Assembly: GCA_016703225.1 (NCBI GenBank)
Contig: JADJCM010000001.1
Span: forward strand, 558,001 to 622,000
Length of the DNA: 64,000 bases
Source of the DNA: Lysobacterales bacterium
Lineage (GTDB): Bacteria > Pseudomonadota > Gammaproteobacteria > Xanthomonadales > Ahniellaceae
Reading direction: 5' to 3'
Below the pieces are notes generated by a model. That model searched no databases. It saw only the letters and a list, made by a program, of their open reading frames with translations, and was not told the DNA's origin. The position numbers and the translations under genes were made by a program. Positions 9,409-20,627 of the stretch are shown here, piece after piece (within the stretch, counting starts at the first letter, position 1; each line of letters starts with the position of its first letter).

Positions 9409-10014
9409 ATGGCCTTCGTGGTTGCGCTGTCCGGTGGCGTGGCTTCGGGCAAGAGCGCGGTGGCTGATCGACTGGCTGCCCAAGGCGTCGCCATCCTGGA
9501 TGCCGACCGCATCAGTCGCGATGTCGTCGCGCCGGGGACCTCGGGCCTCGCCGAGGTCATCGAGCGTTTCGGGCCGGACGTGCTGCAGGCCGACGGCCAG
9601 CTCGACCGACGCGCCATGCGTGCCCGCATCTTCGCGCAGTCTTCAGCTCGGCACATGCTCGAAGCCGTCATCCACCCGCGCGTGCGTGACGCATTGCGCG
9701 CAGGCGCCACGGCGAGCAAGGATGCGTTGGTCTTACTCGCAATCCCGTTGCTGGTGGAGAGTGGACACTACGACTGGGTCGATCGAACCGTGATGGTCGA
9801 TGCCCGCACTGCCACGCAAAAGGCGCGGCTGATGCAGCGCGATCACGTCGACGCCGACCTGGCGCGGAAGATGATCGCGGCGCAGGCGCCGCGCTCGCAA
9901 CGACTTGCCATCGCCGACGAAGTCATCGCCAATGACGGCACGCTCGCCGACCTGCACCATCGCGTGGACACAGCGCTCGCCGGCTGGCGCGCGCACCTCA
10001 CCAGAATGCGCTGA
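9409..10014 (+). CDS. coaE: Dephospho-CoA kinase
   Basis: CoaE phosphorylates dephospho-CoA in the last step of coenzyme A synthesis. The 201-residue protein has a P-loop GGVASGKS at 9-16 and the lid region LMQRDHVDADLARKMIAAQ. The length is normal for the family. Placement after pilD is conserved in many gammaproteobacteria. The 3' end overlaps the convergent mutT gene by 17 nt. Confidence 0.95.
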   Translation: MAFVVALSGGVASGKSAVADRLAAQGVAILDADRISRDVVAPGTSGLAEVIERFGPDVLQADGQLDRRAMRARIFAQSSARHMLEAVIHPRVRDALRAGATASKDALVLLAIPLLVESGHYDWVDRTVMVDARTATQKARLMQRDHVDADLARKMIAAQAPRSQRLAIADEVIANDGTLADLHHRVDTALAGWRAHLTRMR

Positions 10015-10930
10015 TTCCGGCGACCCCCAGCGCGCCATGCGCGCGCGCTTCGGACACATCATCGGGACCAAGGCCACCGAGTGCATAGGCCGGCACGTCG
10101 CTGTGTTCGATCAGCTGGCGCAGCCCGGACCAGCCGATGGGCTCGGTTCGCGGATGCGAGCCGGTACGACGGATCGGTGAAATCACGGCAAAATCCACGG
10201 CGATCACCTCGGCCTGCGCCAGTTCGCGTAACCCATGTACCGAGGCCGCGACCAGCAACTCCTTCGGCCACGACTGCGTCGCACTCATGGCCATCAGGCG
10301 CGAGGCATTGAGGTGCACGCCATCGGCACCAATCGCCATGGCCAGCGCCGGGCTGGCGTTGAGCATCAGGCGCGCGCTGTAGCGAGCGGTCAGGGCACGC
10401 AATTCGCAGGCGGTGTCGCGATAACGACCGGCATCAAGCATCGGCGCGCGCCATTGCAGCAGGCGGATGCCGCGTTGCAATCCGGCTTCGATACGCTCCA
10501 GGAACTGCGCCGGGATCCTAGCGCCGGGATCGGGTGTGATCGCATAACACGATGGCAGCCCAGCGACGCGGCAGATCGGCACATCGGCATCGCACAACGA
10601 CAGCGACAGAGCTTGCTGCGGCGTTTGCCACACCAGCGCGCTGTGCTCGTGTGCTACCGGCACGCCCCGCCAAGCAGACACACGCCAAGCCTCCAGCGCC
10701 AGTTCGTCCACACCACGACTGCGTCGCACGCACATGAAGCGCGACGCCGCAGTGACCTCGATGCCCAGTTCTTCGTGCAGCTCGCGACGCAACGCGTCCA
10801 ACGCCGACTCACCCGTTTCGACCTTGCCGCCGGGAAACTCCCAGCGGCCGGCCTCGTGCTTGCCAGGTGGCCGCTGTGCGAGCAGCACGCGCCCTGCCTC
10901 ATCCTCGAGCAGGGCGGCGACCACGCGCAT
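9998..10930 (-). CDS. mutT: 8-oxo-dGTP diphosphatase MutT fused to a thiamine-phosphate-synthase-like domain
   Basis: The N-terminal ~130 residues are a MutT-type Nudix hydrolase that removes oxidised dGTP. The Nudix box runs from G35 to I57 with the REXXEE core. Residues ~130-310 resemble ThiE/TenI TIM barrels (GIRLLQWRAPMLDAGRY, then DGVHLNASRLMAM, then DVPAYALGGLGPDDV). This Nudix-ThiE fusion is known in proteobacteria. The second domain is often called TenI-like and its activity is uncertain. The gene follows secA by 20 nt on the same strand, a conserved pairing, and overlaps coaE tail to tail. Confidence 0.92.
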   Translation of the reverse strand: MRVVAALLEDEAGRVLLAQRPPGKHEAGRWEFPGGKVETGESALDALRRELHEELGIEVTAASRFMCVRRSRGVDELALEAWRVSAWRGVPVAHEHSALVWQTPQQALSLSLCDADVPICRVAGLPSCYAITPDPGARIPAQFLERIEAGLQRGIRLLQWRAPMLDAGRYRDTACELRALTARYSARLMLNASPALAMAIGADGVHLNASRLMAMSATQSWPKELLVAASVHGLRELAQAEVIAVDFAVISPIRRTGSHPRTEPIGWSGLRQLIEHSDVPAYALGGLGPDDVSEARAHGALGVAGISAFW

Positions 10931-10950
10931 GCGCCGTTCCGGTCAGCGCA

Positions 10951-13668
<2,718 letters not shown>

Positions 13669-13707
13669 GGTCTCAACGCGTAGAGTATGGAATCCGGAAA
13701 CGACGAA

Positions 13708-13725
13708 GCCGCCCGGGCAGGCGGC
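13708..13725 (-). terminator. GC-rich hairpin between the M23 peptidase gene and secA
   Basis: GCCGCC at 13708-13713 and GGCGGC at 13720-13725 form a 6-bp stem with a 6-nt loop, just after the M23 peptidase gene in its direction of transcription. No real T-run follows, so it would be at best a weak or Rho-assisted terminator. Confidence 0.35.
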
Positions 13726-13774
13726 CCCACGAGATCTTCACGTTTGGGGTCGGTCGCGACGATTACAAGCGCGC

Positions 13775-14704
13775 TCAACCCGGCTCGCGCACGAACTCGT
13801 TCGGATTGATGACGCGACCGTCGCGCCAGACCTCGAAGTGTACATGCGTTCCGGTCGACCGGCCGGTAGAGCCGACCTTGCCGATCACGTCGCCGTCGCG
13901 CACCGGATCACCCACCGCGACCAGGTTCTTGGAATTGTGCGCGTAGCGCGTCACGTAGCCGTTGCCGTGATCGATCTCGACGGTATTGCCATAGCCGGGC
14001 TTGACTCCGGAGAACGACACCACTCCGGAACCAACGGCGAGGATCTCGGTGCCGTAGTCGCCGTCGAAGTCGATGCCGGAGTGGAAATCGGCCGCGCCCG
14101 AAATCGGGTCGGCACGGTAGCCATAACGCGAGGAGATGTACCCGGATCGCACCGGCGTACCCGAAGGCATCAGGCTGGCGTCGAGTTCGCGGTCGGCCAG
14201 TAGCTCCTCGAGCACGCTGAGTTGGCGGGACTGCGAGGCGAGTTGGCGTTCCAGACGACCAATCGCAGTGGAAATCTGGTTCGGCGCGACGGCAGCCAGC
14301 AACCCGCCGCCCTCGGGGCCACCGAGATCAGGGTCAGAACCGAAGTTGAATTCGCCGTCGTCGAGTTTGCCGAGCTTGGCCAGACGACCGCCGAGGGCGT
14401 TGAGTCGCGTGGTTTCCGCCTGGATGCGACCGAGCCGCAATGCGAGTGCGTTCATGTCGCGCGAAACGACACCAGTGAGTCGCTCCACTTCACCCTGTTG
14501 CGCCGCGAGTTCGTTGCGCGTGCCGCTGAGTTGGTCGCGCAGCCGGCTCGGGCCCAGGAAGGCCGCCCCGAACCATGCGCCGAGCGCGACCAGGCTGAGG
14601 AACAGCGCGGCCAGCGTGATGCCGACTGCAGCGCGCACGCGCCGGTCCGACAGACTGAACACGCGGGTTCCGGCATCCGGTTTGGCGACAATGATGATGT
14701 TCAT
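13775..14704 (-). CDS. M23 family metallopeptidase with N-terminal membrane anchor
   Basis: The product has 309 residues and starts at MNIIIVAKPDAG. The longer in-frame extension up to 14827 runs into the opposite gene and is not convincing. One membrane segment (about residues 28-52) is followed by a coiled-coil-like stretch and then a LytM/M23 domain. The zinc-site motifs are FHSGIDFDGDYGTE (HxxxD) and HVHFEVW (HxH), so the catalytic set looks complete, unlike the degenerate EnvC-type activators. It probably cleaves peptidoglycan cross-links in the periplasm. It starts head to head with the dciA-like gene, 17 nt apart, and sits between lpxC and secA as in other Xanthomonadales. Confidence 0.9.
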   Translation of the reverse strand: MNIIIVAKPDAGTRVFSLSDRRVRAAVGITLAALFLSLVALGAWFGAAFLGPSRLRDQLSGTRNELAAQQGEVERLTGVVSRDMNALALRLGRIQAETTRLNALGGRLAKLGKLDDGEFNFGSDPDLGGPEGGGLLAAVAPNQISTAIGRLERQLASQSRQLSVLEELLADRELDASLMPSGTPVRSGYISSRYGYRADPISGAADFHSGIDFDGDYGTEILAVGSGVVSFSGVKPGYGNTVEIDHGNGYVTRYAHNSKNLVAVGDPVRDGDVIGKVGSTGRSTGTHVHFEVWRDGRVINPNEFVREPG

Positions 14705-14721
14705 TCGTTTACTCTGTCGGT

Positions 14722-15180
14722 ATGGCCATGCCCCCGGACACGCGACGCAATCCCCTCGTCCATGCCGTCGACGCATCGCGTCAGGCACGTTCGCCCTCGT
14801 TGCATTCGCTGATCGAGCGCGCCGCACTCTTGCGTCGGCTCGATTCCGGATTGCGTCGCCAGCTCTCCGAACCCTGGGCGACGTGGTTTTGCGTCGCCAA
14901 TGTGCGTTCGGGCGTGCTGGTGCTGGTCACCGGCCAGCCGGCGGTGGCGGCAAGACTGCGCGCCGAACAGTCGCGATTGCTCGCGTCTGCGGCAGCATTC
15001 TGGCCCGAACCACTGACCCAACTGGTGGTGAAAACGGTGCCGGAGCTCCCCGTTCCGTCGGAGACACCCTCGAAACCGCTTTCCCCGGCTGCCGCGAAGC
15101 ACCTCAATGCTGCGGCAGCCGCGACAACCGACCCCGAATTGCGGGAACTGCTGTCGCGTTTGGCATCCCTTGCCGAATAA
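14722..15180 (+). CDS. dciA: DUF721 / DciA-like protein
   Basis: This 152-residue protein has the DUF721 arrangement: a short basic N-terminus, a domain from about SLHSLIERAALLRRLDSGLR to VVKTVPELPV, and an alanine-rich tail. DUF721 includes DciA, the loader or partner of the replicative helicase DnaB in bacteria lacking DnaC. It is the only plus-strand gene inside the minus-strand dcw-secA block, a placement I recall from related genomes. ATG at 14722 is used here; an in-frame ATG at 14728 is equally possible because neither has a strong ribosome binding site. The DciA role is inferred from family and context. Confidence 0.75.
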   Translation: MAMPPDTRRNPLVHAVDASRQARSPSLHSLIERAALLRRLDSGLRRQLSEPWATWFCVANVRSGVLVLVTGQPAVAARLRAEQSRLLASAAAFWPEPLTQLVVKTVPELPVPSETPSKPLSPAAAKHLNAAAAATTDPELRELLSRLASLAE

Positions 15181-15245
15181 TGTTTCCAGCGCCGATTTTC
15201 CGGCGGGCCGCGCTTGGCGACCGATACAAATGTCTCAGAACCGGA

Positions 15246-16157
15246 TCAGATCGCCTGCGCCGGATGGGCATAGGAGATCGGAGCGTCCGCCGAATCGGTG
15301 AACGTGATCTCCTCCCACGCTTTGCTGTCCGCAACCAGGGTGCGCAACAGCTGGTTATTCAACTGGTGGCCCGACTTGTAGCCGTAGAACGCGCCGATCA
15401 GGCTGTGTCCGAGCAGGTACAGGTCGCCGATCGCGTCGAGGATCTTGTGTTTGACGAACTCGTCTTCGTAACGCAGGCCATCTTCGTTCAGCACGCGGTA
15501 GTCGTCGAGCACCACGGCGTTGTCCATGCTGCCACCGAGCACCAGATTGCGCTCGCGCAGCATTTCGATGTCGCGCATGAAGCCGAAAGTACGGGCGCGG
15601 CTGACTTCCTTGACGAAGGAGGTAGTCGAAAAATCGATCTCCGCCGACGAGGTCTTGCGGGTGAAGATCGGGTGGTCAAAATCAATGGTAAAACCGACCT
15701 TGAAGCCGTCAAACGGATCAAAGCGGGCCCACTTGTCGCCGTCTCGTACCGTCACCGACTTCTTGATGCGAATGAACCGCTTGGCGACGTTTTGCTCTTC
15801 GATTCCGGCAGACTGCAGCAGGAACACGAAGGGCCCGGCGCTGCCGTCCATAATCGGCACTTCGGGCGCACTGACATCCACATAGGCGTTGTCGATTCCG
15901 AGGCCCGCCATCGCCGAGAGCAGATGCTCCACCGTCGAAATGCGGATGCTGTCGCGCACCAACGTGGTCGACATCGCGGTCGCACCGACATTCTCGGCGC
16001 AGGCCTTGATCTCGATGGGTTCGGCCAAATCGACGCGGCGGAAGACGATGCCGGCATCCGGGGCGGCCGGCCGCAAGGTCAGATAGACCTTTTGTCCGGT
16101 ATGGATGCCGACGCCAGTGGCGCGGATGACGTTCTTGAGTGTGCGTTGCTTGATCAT
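15246..16157 (-). CDS. lpxC: UDP-3-O-acyl-N-acetylglucosamine deacetylase LpxC
   Basis: LpxC catalyses the committed step of lipid A synthesis. The 303-residue protein starts at MIKQRTLKNVIRATGVGIHTG. Zinc ligands are H78 (STVEHLL), H237 and D241 (KHKILDAIGD), and H264 (SGHQLNN) is the catalytic histidine. An upstream in-frame ATG at 16271 adds 38 residues not found in the family. It is separated from ftsZ by 218 nt, room for its own promoter. Confidence 0.97.
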   Translation of the reverse strand: MIKQRTLKNVIRATGVGIHTGQKVYLTLRPAAPDAGIVFRRVDLAEPIEIKACAENVGATAMSTTLVRDSIRISTVEHLLSAMAGLGIDNAYVDVSAPEVPIMDGSAGPFVFLLQSAGIEEQNVAKRFIRIKKSVTVRDGDKWARFDPFDGFKVGFTIDFDHPIFTRKTSSAEIDFSTTSFVKEVSRARTFGFMRDIEMLRERNLVLGGSMDNAVVLDDYRVLNEDGLRYEDEFVKHKILDAIGDLYLLGHSLIGAFYGYKSGHQLNNQLLRTLVADSKAWEEITFTDSADAPISYAHPAQAI

Positions 16158-16346
16158 GCGCCAAAGAGCCTCGTCCAAGGGACGACTTATTTCGGCAACC
16201 TTAGCATGACGTTTTCCGCCCATGGAACCGGGGCGCCAGCAAAAAGACACCAGTTTGTTGCGTTTCCGCAACAGCCTGGCCCGCCGCGAACGGGATGCAA
16301 GACCGCCCGGCTGCGGCGACAGCCGGGGGTGGAGGCAGGATCCCGT

Positions 16347-16367
16347 TGCGGCGGACCGGCCGCCGCA
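16347..16367 (-). terminator. Hairpin just downstream of ftsZ
   Basis: TGCGGCGG at 16347-16354 pairs with CCGCCGCA at 16360-16367 around a 5-nt loop, 9 nt past the ftsZ stop. The stem is strong, but no T-run follows on the minus strand. It may act as a pause or 3'-end stabiliser rather than a full terminator. Confidence 0.4.
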
Positions 16368-16375
16368 GCGATCCC

Positions 16376-17572
16376 TCAGTCGGCCTGGCGACGCAGGAAG
16401 GCCGGGATATCCAGGTAGTCATCCACCGGCGCCCTCGCCGACTCGGTTGGCGCCGGCGAAGACGCTTGGGCCGCCGCCGCCGTCGTGCGTCCACCCATGG
16501 TCGGCACCGCACGGTTCAGCGGATGGCCGAAATCGGGTTCGCCGGGTCGCGAACGCACGATCGCAACGCGCGGCTGCGCCGCCACAACCGCCGGGGTCGC
16601 CATGCGTACCGGCTGCGCACGGTTCAAACCGGTCGCGACCACGGTCACGCGGATTTCGTCGCGCATGTCCGGGTCAAGCACGGTGCCCATGACTACGGTC
16701 GCGTCTTCAGCCGCGAACTCGGAGATCGTGCGTCCGATCTCGTCGAACTCGTGCATGGTCAGGTCCATGCCGGCGGTGACATTGACCAGGATGCCGCAAG
16801 CGCCCGACAGATTGATGTCTTCCAGCAGCTTGTTGTTGACCGCGAACTCAGCCGCAGCCGTCGCGCGGTCATCACCACGGGCAACGCCGGTGCCCATCAT
16901 CGCCATACCCATCTCGGACATGACCGTGCGCACGTCGGCGAAGTCGACGTTGATCAGTCCAGGCCGTGTGATCAGATCGGCAATGCCCTGCACCGCGCCG
17001 AGCAGCACGTCATTGGCCGACTTGAACGCACTCAGCAGCGAGGTCTCGCGGCCAAGCACCGAAAGCAGTTTTTCGTTCGGGATGGTGATCAGCGAATCGA
17101 CGTACTGCGACAGGGCGTCGATGCCGGCGAGTGCGATCTGCTGGCGCTTGCGCCCCTCGAACGGGAACGGCTTGGTCACCACGGCCACGGTGAGGATGCC
17201 CATCTCCTTCGCCAACTGCGCGACGACCGGCGCTGCGCCGGTGCCGGTTCCGCCACCCATGCCGCAGGTGATGAAGGCCATGTCGGCGCCGGTGAGCAGT
17301 TCGCGGATGCGTTCGCGATCCTCCATGGCGGCCTGTTTGCCGACCTCGGGGTTGGCTCCTGCGCCCAGACCCTTGGTGACATTGCCACCGAGTTGCAGCG
17401 TGGTCTTGGCCGGACAGTGACGCAAGGCCTGCGCGTCGGTGTTGGCGCAGATGAAGTCAACGCCCTCGACCCCGGCGTTGACCATGTGTGCGACTGCGTT
17501 GCCGCCGCCGCCTCCGATGCCGATGACCTTGATCACGGCGTTCGGCGCTGGTGTTTCGACGAATTCAAACAT
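16376..17572 (-). CDS. ftsZ: Cell division GTPase FtsZ
   Basis: FtsZ polymerises into the division ring. The 398-residue product starts at MFEFVETPAPNAVIKVIGIG, with GGAGG about 8 nt ahead. The tubulin signature GGGTGTG lies at 107-113. The conserved C-terminal peptide DIPAFLRRQ, which binds FtsA and ZipA, is at the very end. The open frame extends upstream to 17959, inside ftsA, but that extension is antisense-free shadow coding and not part of FtsZ. The 112-nt ftsA-ftsZ gap may hold an extra promoter. Confidence 0.98.
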   Translation of the reverse strand: MFEFVETPAPNAVIKVIGIGGGGGNAVAHMVNAGVEGVDFICANTDAQALRHCPAKTTLQLGGNVTKGLGAGANPEVGKQAAMEDRERIRELLTGADMAFITCGMGGGTGTGAAPVVAQLAKEMGILTVAVVTKPFPFEGRKRQQIALAGIDALSQYVDSLITIPNEKLLSVLGRETSLLSAFKSANDVLLGAVQGIADLITRPGLINVDFADVRTVMSEMGMAMMGTGVARGDDRATAAAEFAVNNKLLEDINLSGACGILVNVTAGMDLTMHEFDEIGRTISEFAAEDATVVMGTVLDPDMRDEIRVTVVATGLNRAQPVRMATPAVVAAQPRVAIVRSRPGEPDFGHPLNRAVPTMGGRTTAAAAQASSPAPTESARAPVDDYLDIPAFLRRQAD

Positions 17573-17684
17573 TTCCCTACCTCCAGTGTTGCTGCTTCTT
17601 CGTTGTGACCGGATCGCCGTCCGGCTCCGTTTCCGCTGTTCGCGGAATTCCCATGCCGCCGCGCCGTGCGCAGCGGACTGATCG

Positions 17685-18920
17685 CTAGAACTCTCCCGAA
17701 ACCCACTTGCGCAACTTGCCCCAAAGCGAACCCACGGCCTCACCGGCCGGGCTCTGATGCGCGCGCAATGACGGATGCCGGCTGCCGGCCAACAGCAGCC
17801 CGACACCGGTGGCATGCACCGGGTTGTTGATGACGTCGCCGAGCCCGCTGACGTACTGCGGCACGCCAACGCGCACTGGCATGTGAAACAACTCCTCGGC
17901 CAGCTCGACGATGCCTTCCATGCGGGCGCCGCCGCCGGTGAGCACAATGCCGGCTGCAACCAGCTCTTCGAGCCCGGATCGACGCAGCTCCGCTTGCACC
18001 ATTTCGAAGATTTCCTCGTAGCGCTTCTGCACCACGTCGGCGAGCAACTGCCGCTGCAGGCGTCGCGGCGCGCGATCGCCGACCATCGCCACTTCGATGG
18101 TTTCCTCGGGCCGCGCCAGGCGCGCCAGCGCGCAGGCGTACTTGACCTTGATCTCCTCGGCGAAAGGCGTTGGCGTGCGGAATGCGAACGCGATGTCGTT
18201 GGTCACCTGGTCGCCAGCGATGCCGAGCGAAGCGGTGTGACGCATCGCGCTCTGGGTGTACACGGCGATGTCGGTGGTACCGGCGCCGATGTCGACCAGG
18301 CACACGCCGAGATCGCGCTCGTCCTGGGTCAGCACCGACTGCGCCGAGGCCAGCTGCGAAGGAATCAGATCATCAACCTTGAGCCCGGCACGGGACACGC
18401 ACTTGCTCATGTTCTGCGCCGCCGACTGCGCCCCGGTGATGACGTGCACGCGTGCCTCCAGACGCACGCCGATCATGCCCACCGGGTGACGGATGCCCTC
18501 TTGTTCGTCCAGCACGTATTCCTGGGCCTGCACGTGCAGGATGCGCTGGTCGGCGGGAATCGCGACCGCACGCGCAGCGTCGAGCACGCGCTCGACGTCG
18601 TCGTCGATCACTTCCTGATTGCGGATCGCGACCACGCCCTGCGAGTTGAGCGAGCGGATATGGCTTCCGGAGATCGACGCAAACACCGAGCGGATTTCGC
18701 AGCCGGCCATCAGCTCGGCTTCCTCGATCGCCCGCTGGATCGACTGCACCGTCGACTCGATGTCGACCACTACGCCGCGCTTCAGACCCTTGGAGGTGGC
18801 CGTGCCGATGCCGATCACTTCGACGCCTTCGCCTGACGAGTATTCGCCGACGATTGCCGAGACCTTGGAGGTGCCGATATCGAGGCCGACCAGCAGCGCC
18901 TTGTCAGACTTGCGGTTCAT
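17685..18920 (-). CDS. ftsA: Cell division protein FtsA
   Basis: FtsA is an actin-like protein that tethers FtsZ to the membrane. The 411-residue product starts at MNRKSDKALLVGLDIGTSKV. The first phosphate loop (GLDIGTSKVSAIVGEY), second phosphate loop (VDIGAGTTDIAVY) and adenosine motif (IVLTGGGARMEG) are visible. The C-terminal SLWGKLRKWVSGEF is the amphipathic membrane-targeting helix. The start codon lies inside the last codons of ftsQ (17-nt overlap), so translation is probably coupled. Confidence 0.98.
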   Translation of the reverse strand: MNRKSDKALLVGLDIGTSKVSAIVGEYSSGEGVEVIGIGTATSKGLKRGVVVDIESTVQSIQRAIEEAELMAGCEIRSVFASISGSHIRSLNSQGVVAIRNQEVIDDDVERVLDAARAVAIPADQRILHVQAQEYVLDEQEGIRHPVGMIGVRLEARVHVITGAQSAAQNMSKCVSRAGLKVDDLIPSQLASAQSVLTQDERDLGVCLVDIGAGTTDIAVYTQSAMRHTASLGIAGDQVTNDIAFAFRTPTPFAEEIKVKYACALARLARPEETIEVAMVGDRAPRRLQRQLLADVVQKRYEEIFEMVQAELRRSGLEELVAAGIVLTGGGARMEGIVELAEELFHMPVRVGVPQYVSGLGDVINNPVHATGVGLLLAGSRHPSLRAHQSPAGEAVGSLWGKLRKWVSGEF

Positions 18921-19692
18921 GCAAACTCCTTGTGGCGTCGTCCGCTGCCGGCACAGCCGCCGGCCCGGACCCGGGTTCCGCTGGCGCCACCGGTGGCGCT
19001 CGCCAGACCACGGCAAAACCATTGGCGAAGCGCAGATCAGCGCGTTCGATGCGACTGCGCTCACTCGCCGGCAAACGCGCAAGCGCCGCGATGAAGCGGC
19101 CCAGCCGCGGCCGCGTCTGCTCGCGCCCGAGCACGAACTCTGCACCATCGACCGCACGCAGCGACCAGGCGCCGCGGCCATTGACGCGGGCCGAGCCGAT
19201 GGCGATGCCGATCTGCGCCAGCCCCTCCCGCGCCAGCGTGAACTGCTGCCAGATTTCGGCGGCGCGCAGGTCGGGACCTTCCAGGCGCGGCAAGTCGGCT
19301 GGCACCCGCGACCGATCTGCCGCAAACACCTCGCCACGTTCACCGAGCAGACGGTCGTCGCCCCAGAACGCAAGCGCGACGCGCTCACGCACATCGATGT
19401 CGATGCGGTCCGGCCACAGCTTGCGCACCTCGGCGCGCGCCACCCACGGCAGCGCTTCCACCGCCGACTTCACTTCAGCAAGATCAACCGCGAAGAATCC
19501 GGCGCGCGCAGCCGGCGCCACCGCGGCGCGCACCGCCTCCTCGTCGACCTGCACGAAGCTGCCGTAGACCTTCATGCGCCGGATCGGCCAGCGCTCATTG
19601 GCGAGCCAACCGTTGAGCGCAGCGACGATCGGCGTCGCCACCAGCGCCAGCGCCAGCATCCATGCGGCAATGCGGGCGAGACGCGGGCTCAT
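18904..19692 (-). CDS. ftsQ: Cell division protein FtsQ
   Basis: FtsQ is a single-pass scaffold that recruits FtsB/FtsL to the divisome. I start the 262-residue product at MSPRLARIAAW because its ATG overlaps the ddlB stop as ATGA. A longer start at 19734 is in frame. One membrane segment (about residues 10-30) is followed by a POTRA domain (PIRRMKVYGSFVQVDEEAV) and the FtsQ/DivIB beta domain. The C-terminus is proline/alanine rich. Confidence 0.93.
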   Translation of the reverse strand: MSPRLARIAAWMLALALVATPIVAALNGWLANERWPIRRMKVYGSFVQVDEEAVRAAVAPAARAGFFAVDLAEVKSAVEALPWVARAEVRKLWPDRIDIDVRERVALAFWGDDRLLGERGEVFAADRSRVPADLPRLEGPDLRAAEIWQQFTLAREGLAQIGIAIGSARVNGRGAWSLRAVDGAEFVLGREQTRPRLGRFIAALARLPASERSRIERADLRFANGFAVVWRAPPVAPAEPGSGPAAVPAADDATRSLHEPQV

Positions 19693-20627
19693 GCGTCGCC
19701 ACCGATGAACGAAGTTTCGAGGATGCGCCAGCACAGGGTCGGGTAGTCGATGCCGACCTGGGCCGCGGCCTTCGGCACCAGCGAGCGCTCGGTCATGCCC
19801 GGAGCGGTATTCACTTCCAACAAATAGTTGTGTCCGTCGCGGTCACGCATGAAGTCGATGCGACCCCAGCCCGAACAGCCGACCGCATCGAACGCAATCA
19901 GGGCGAGGCGCTGCATCTCGGCCTCGGCCACCGGCTCGATGCCCGGGCAGATGTACTGGGTGTCGGCGGTCACGTACTTCGCGGCGTAGTCGTAGAAGCC
20001 CTTCGCCGGAACGATGCGGATCGAAGGCAGCACCTGGCGCTCGAGGATCGAAACCGTGAACTCGTCGCCCTCGATGAGCTGCTCGACCAGAAGGTCGCCG
20101 TCGAACTTGCGCGCGGCCTCGATACCGGCTTCGAGTTCCGCCAGAGTGAAGGCACGCGCGATCCCGACGGTCGAGCCCTCGTGCGACGGCTTCACGATCA
20201 GGGGCAGACCGAGTTCATCGACGATCGACTGCGCCGAGCGCGGGTGCAAGGAGTCGATCACCGCGTATTTCGCCGTCGGCAGGCCCAGCGTCTGCCACAC
20301 CTGCTTGGTGCGGATCTTGTCCATGCCCAGCGCGGAGCCGAGCACGCCCGATCCGGTATACGGCACGCGCAAAGCGTCGAGCGCCCCCTGCAGCACGCCG
20401 TCCTCCCCGCCGCGCCCGTGCAGGATGTTGAACACGCGCGCGAAGTGCCCGGCGCGCAAGGCGTCGAGCAGGGCGGGGATGCCGTCGATCGGATGCGCAT
20501 CGACGCCTTTCGCGCGCAAGGCGTTCAAGACGCCCGCGCCCGATCGCATCGAAACCTCGCGCTCGGCGGAATCGCCGCCCATCACCACGGCGACGCGCCC
20601 GAATGCACGGGGATCGGTAATGTTCAT
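19689..20627 (-). CDS. ddlB: D-alanine--D-alanine ligase
   Basis: This ATP-grasp enzyme makes the D-Ala-D-Ala dipeptide for MurF. The 312-residue protein has the N-terminal motif VMGGDSAEREVSMRSG, HGRGGEDG, the ATP-binding LPLIVKPSHEGSTVGI loop and the metal site EVNTAPGMT. It sits between murC and ftsQ, with 4-nt overlaps on both sides. Confidence 0.97.
   Translation of the reverse strand: MNITDPRAFGRVAVVMGGDSAEREVSMRSGAGVLNALRAKGVDAHPIDGIPALLDALRAGHFARVFNILHGRGGEDGVLQGALDALRVPYTGSGVLGSALGMDKIRTKQVWQTLGLPTAKYAVIDSLHPRSAQSIVDELGLPLIVKPSHEGSTVGIARAFTLAELEAGIEAARKFDGDLLVEQLIEGDEFTVSILERQVLPSIRIVPAKGFYDYAAKYVTADTQYICPGIEPVAEAEMQRLALIAFDAVGCSGWGRIDFMRDRDGHNYLLEVNTAPGMTERSLVPKAAAQVGIDYPTLCWRILETSFIGGDA

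Noticed and set aside
15190..15205. CGCCG-ATTTTC-CGGCG hairpin between dciA and lpxC as a terminator
   Set aside because: The stem is only 5 bp and has no T-run on either strand, so it is too weak to list as a terminator.
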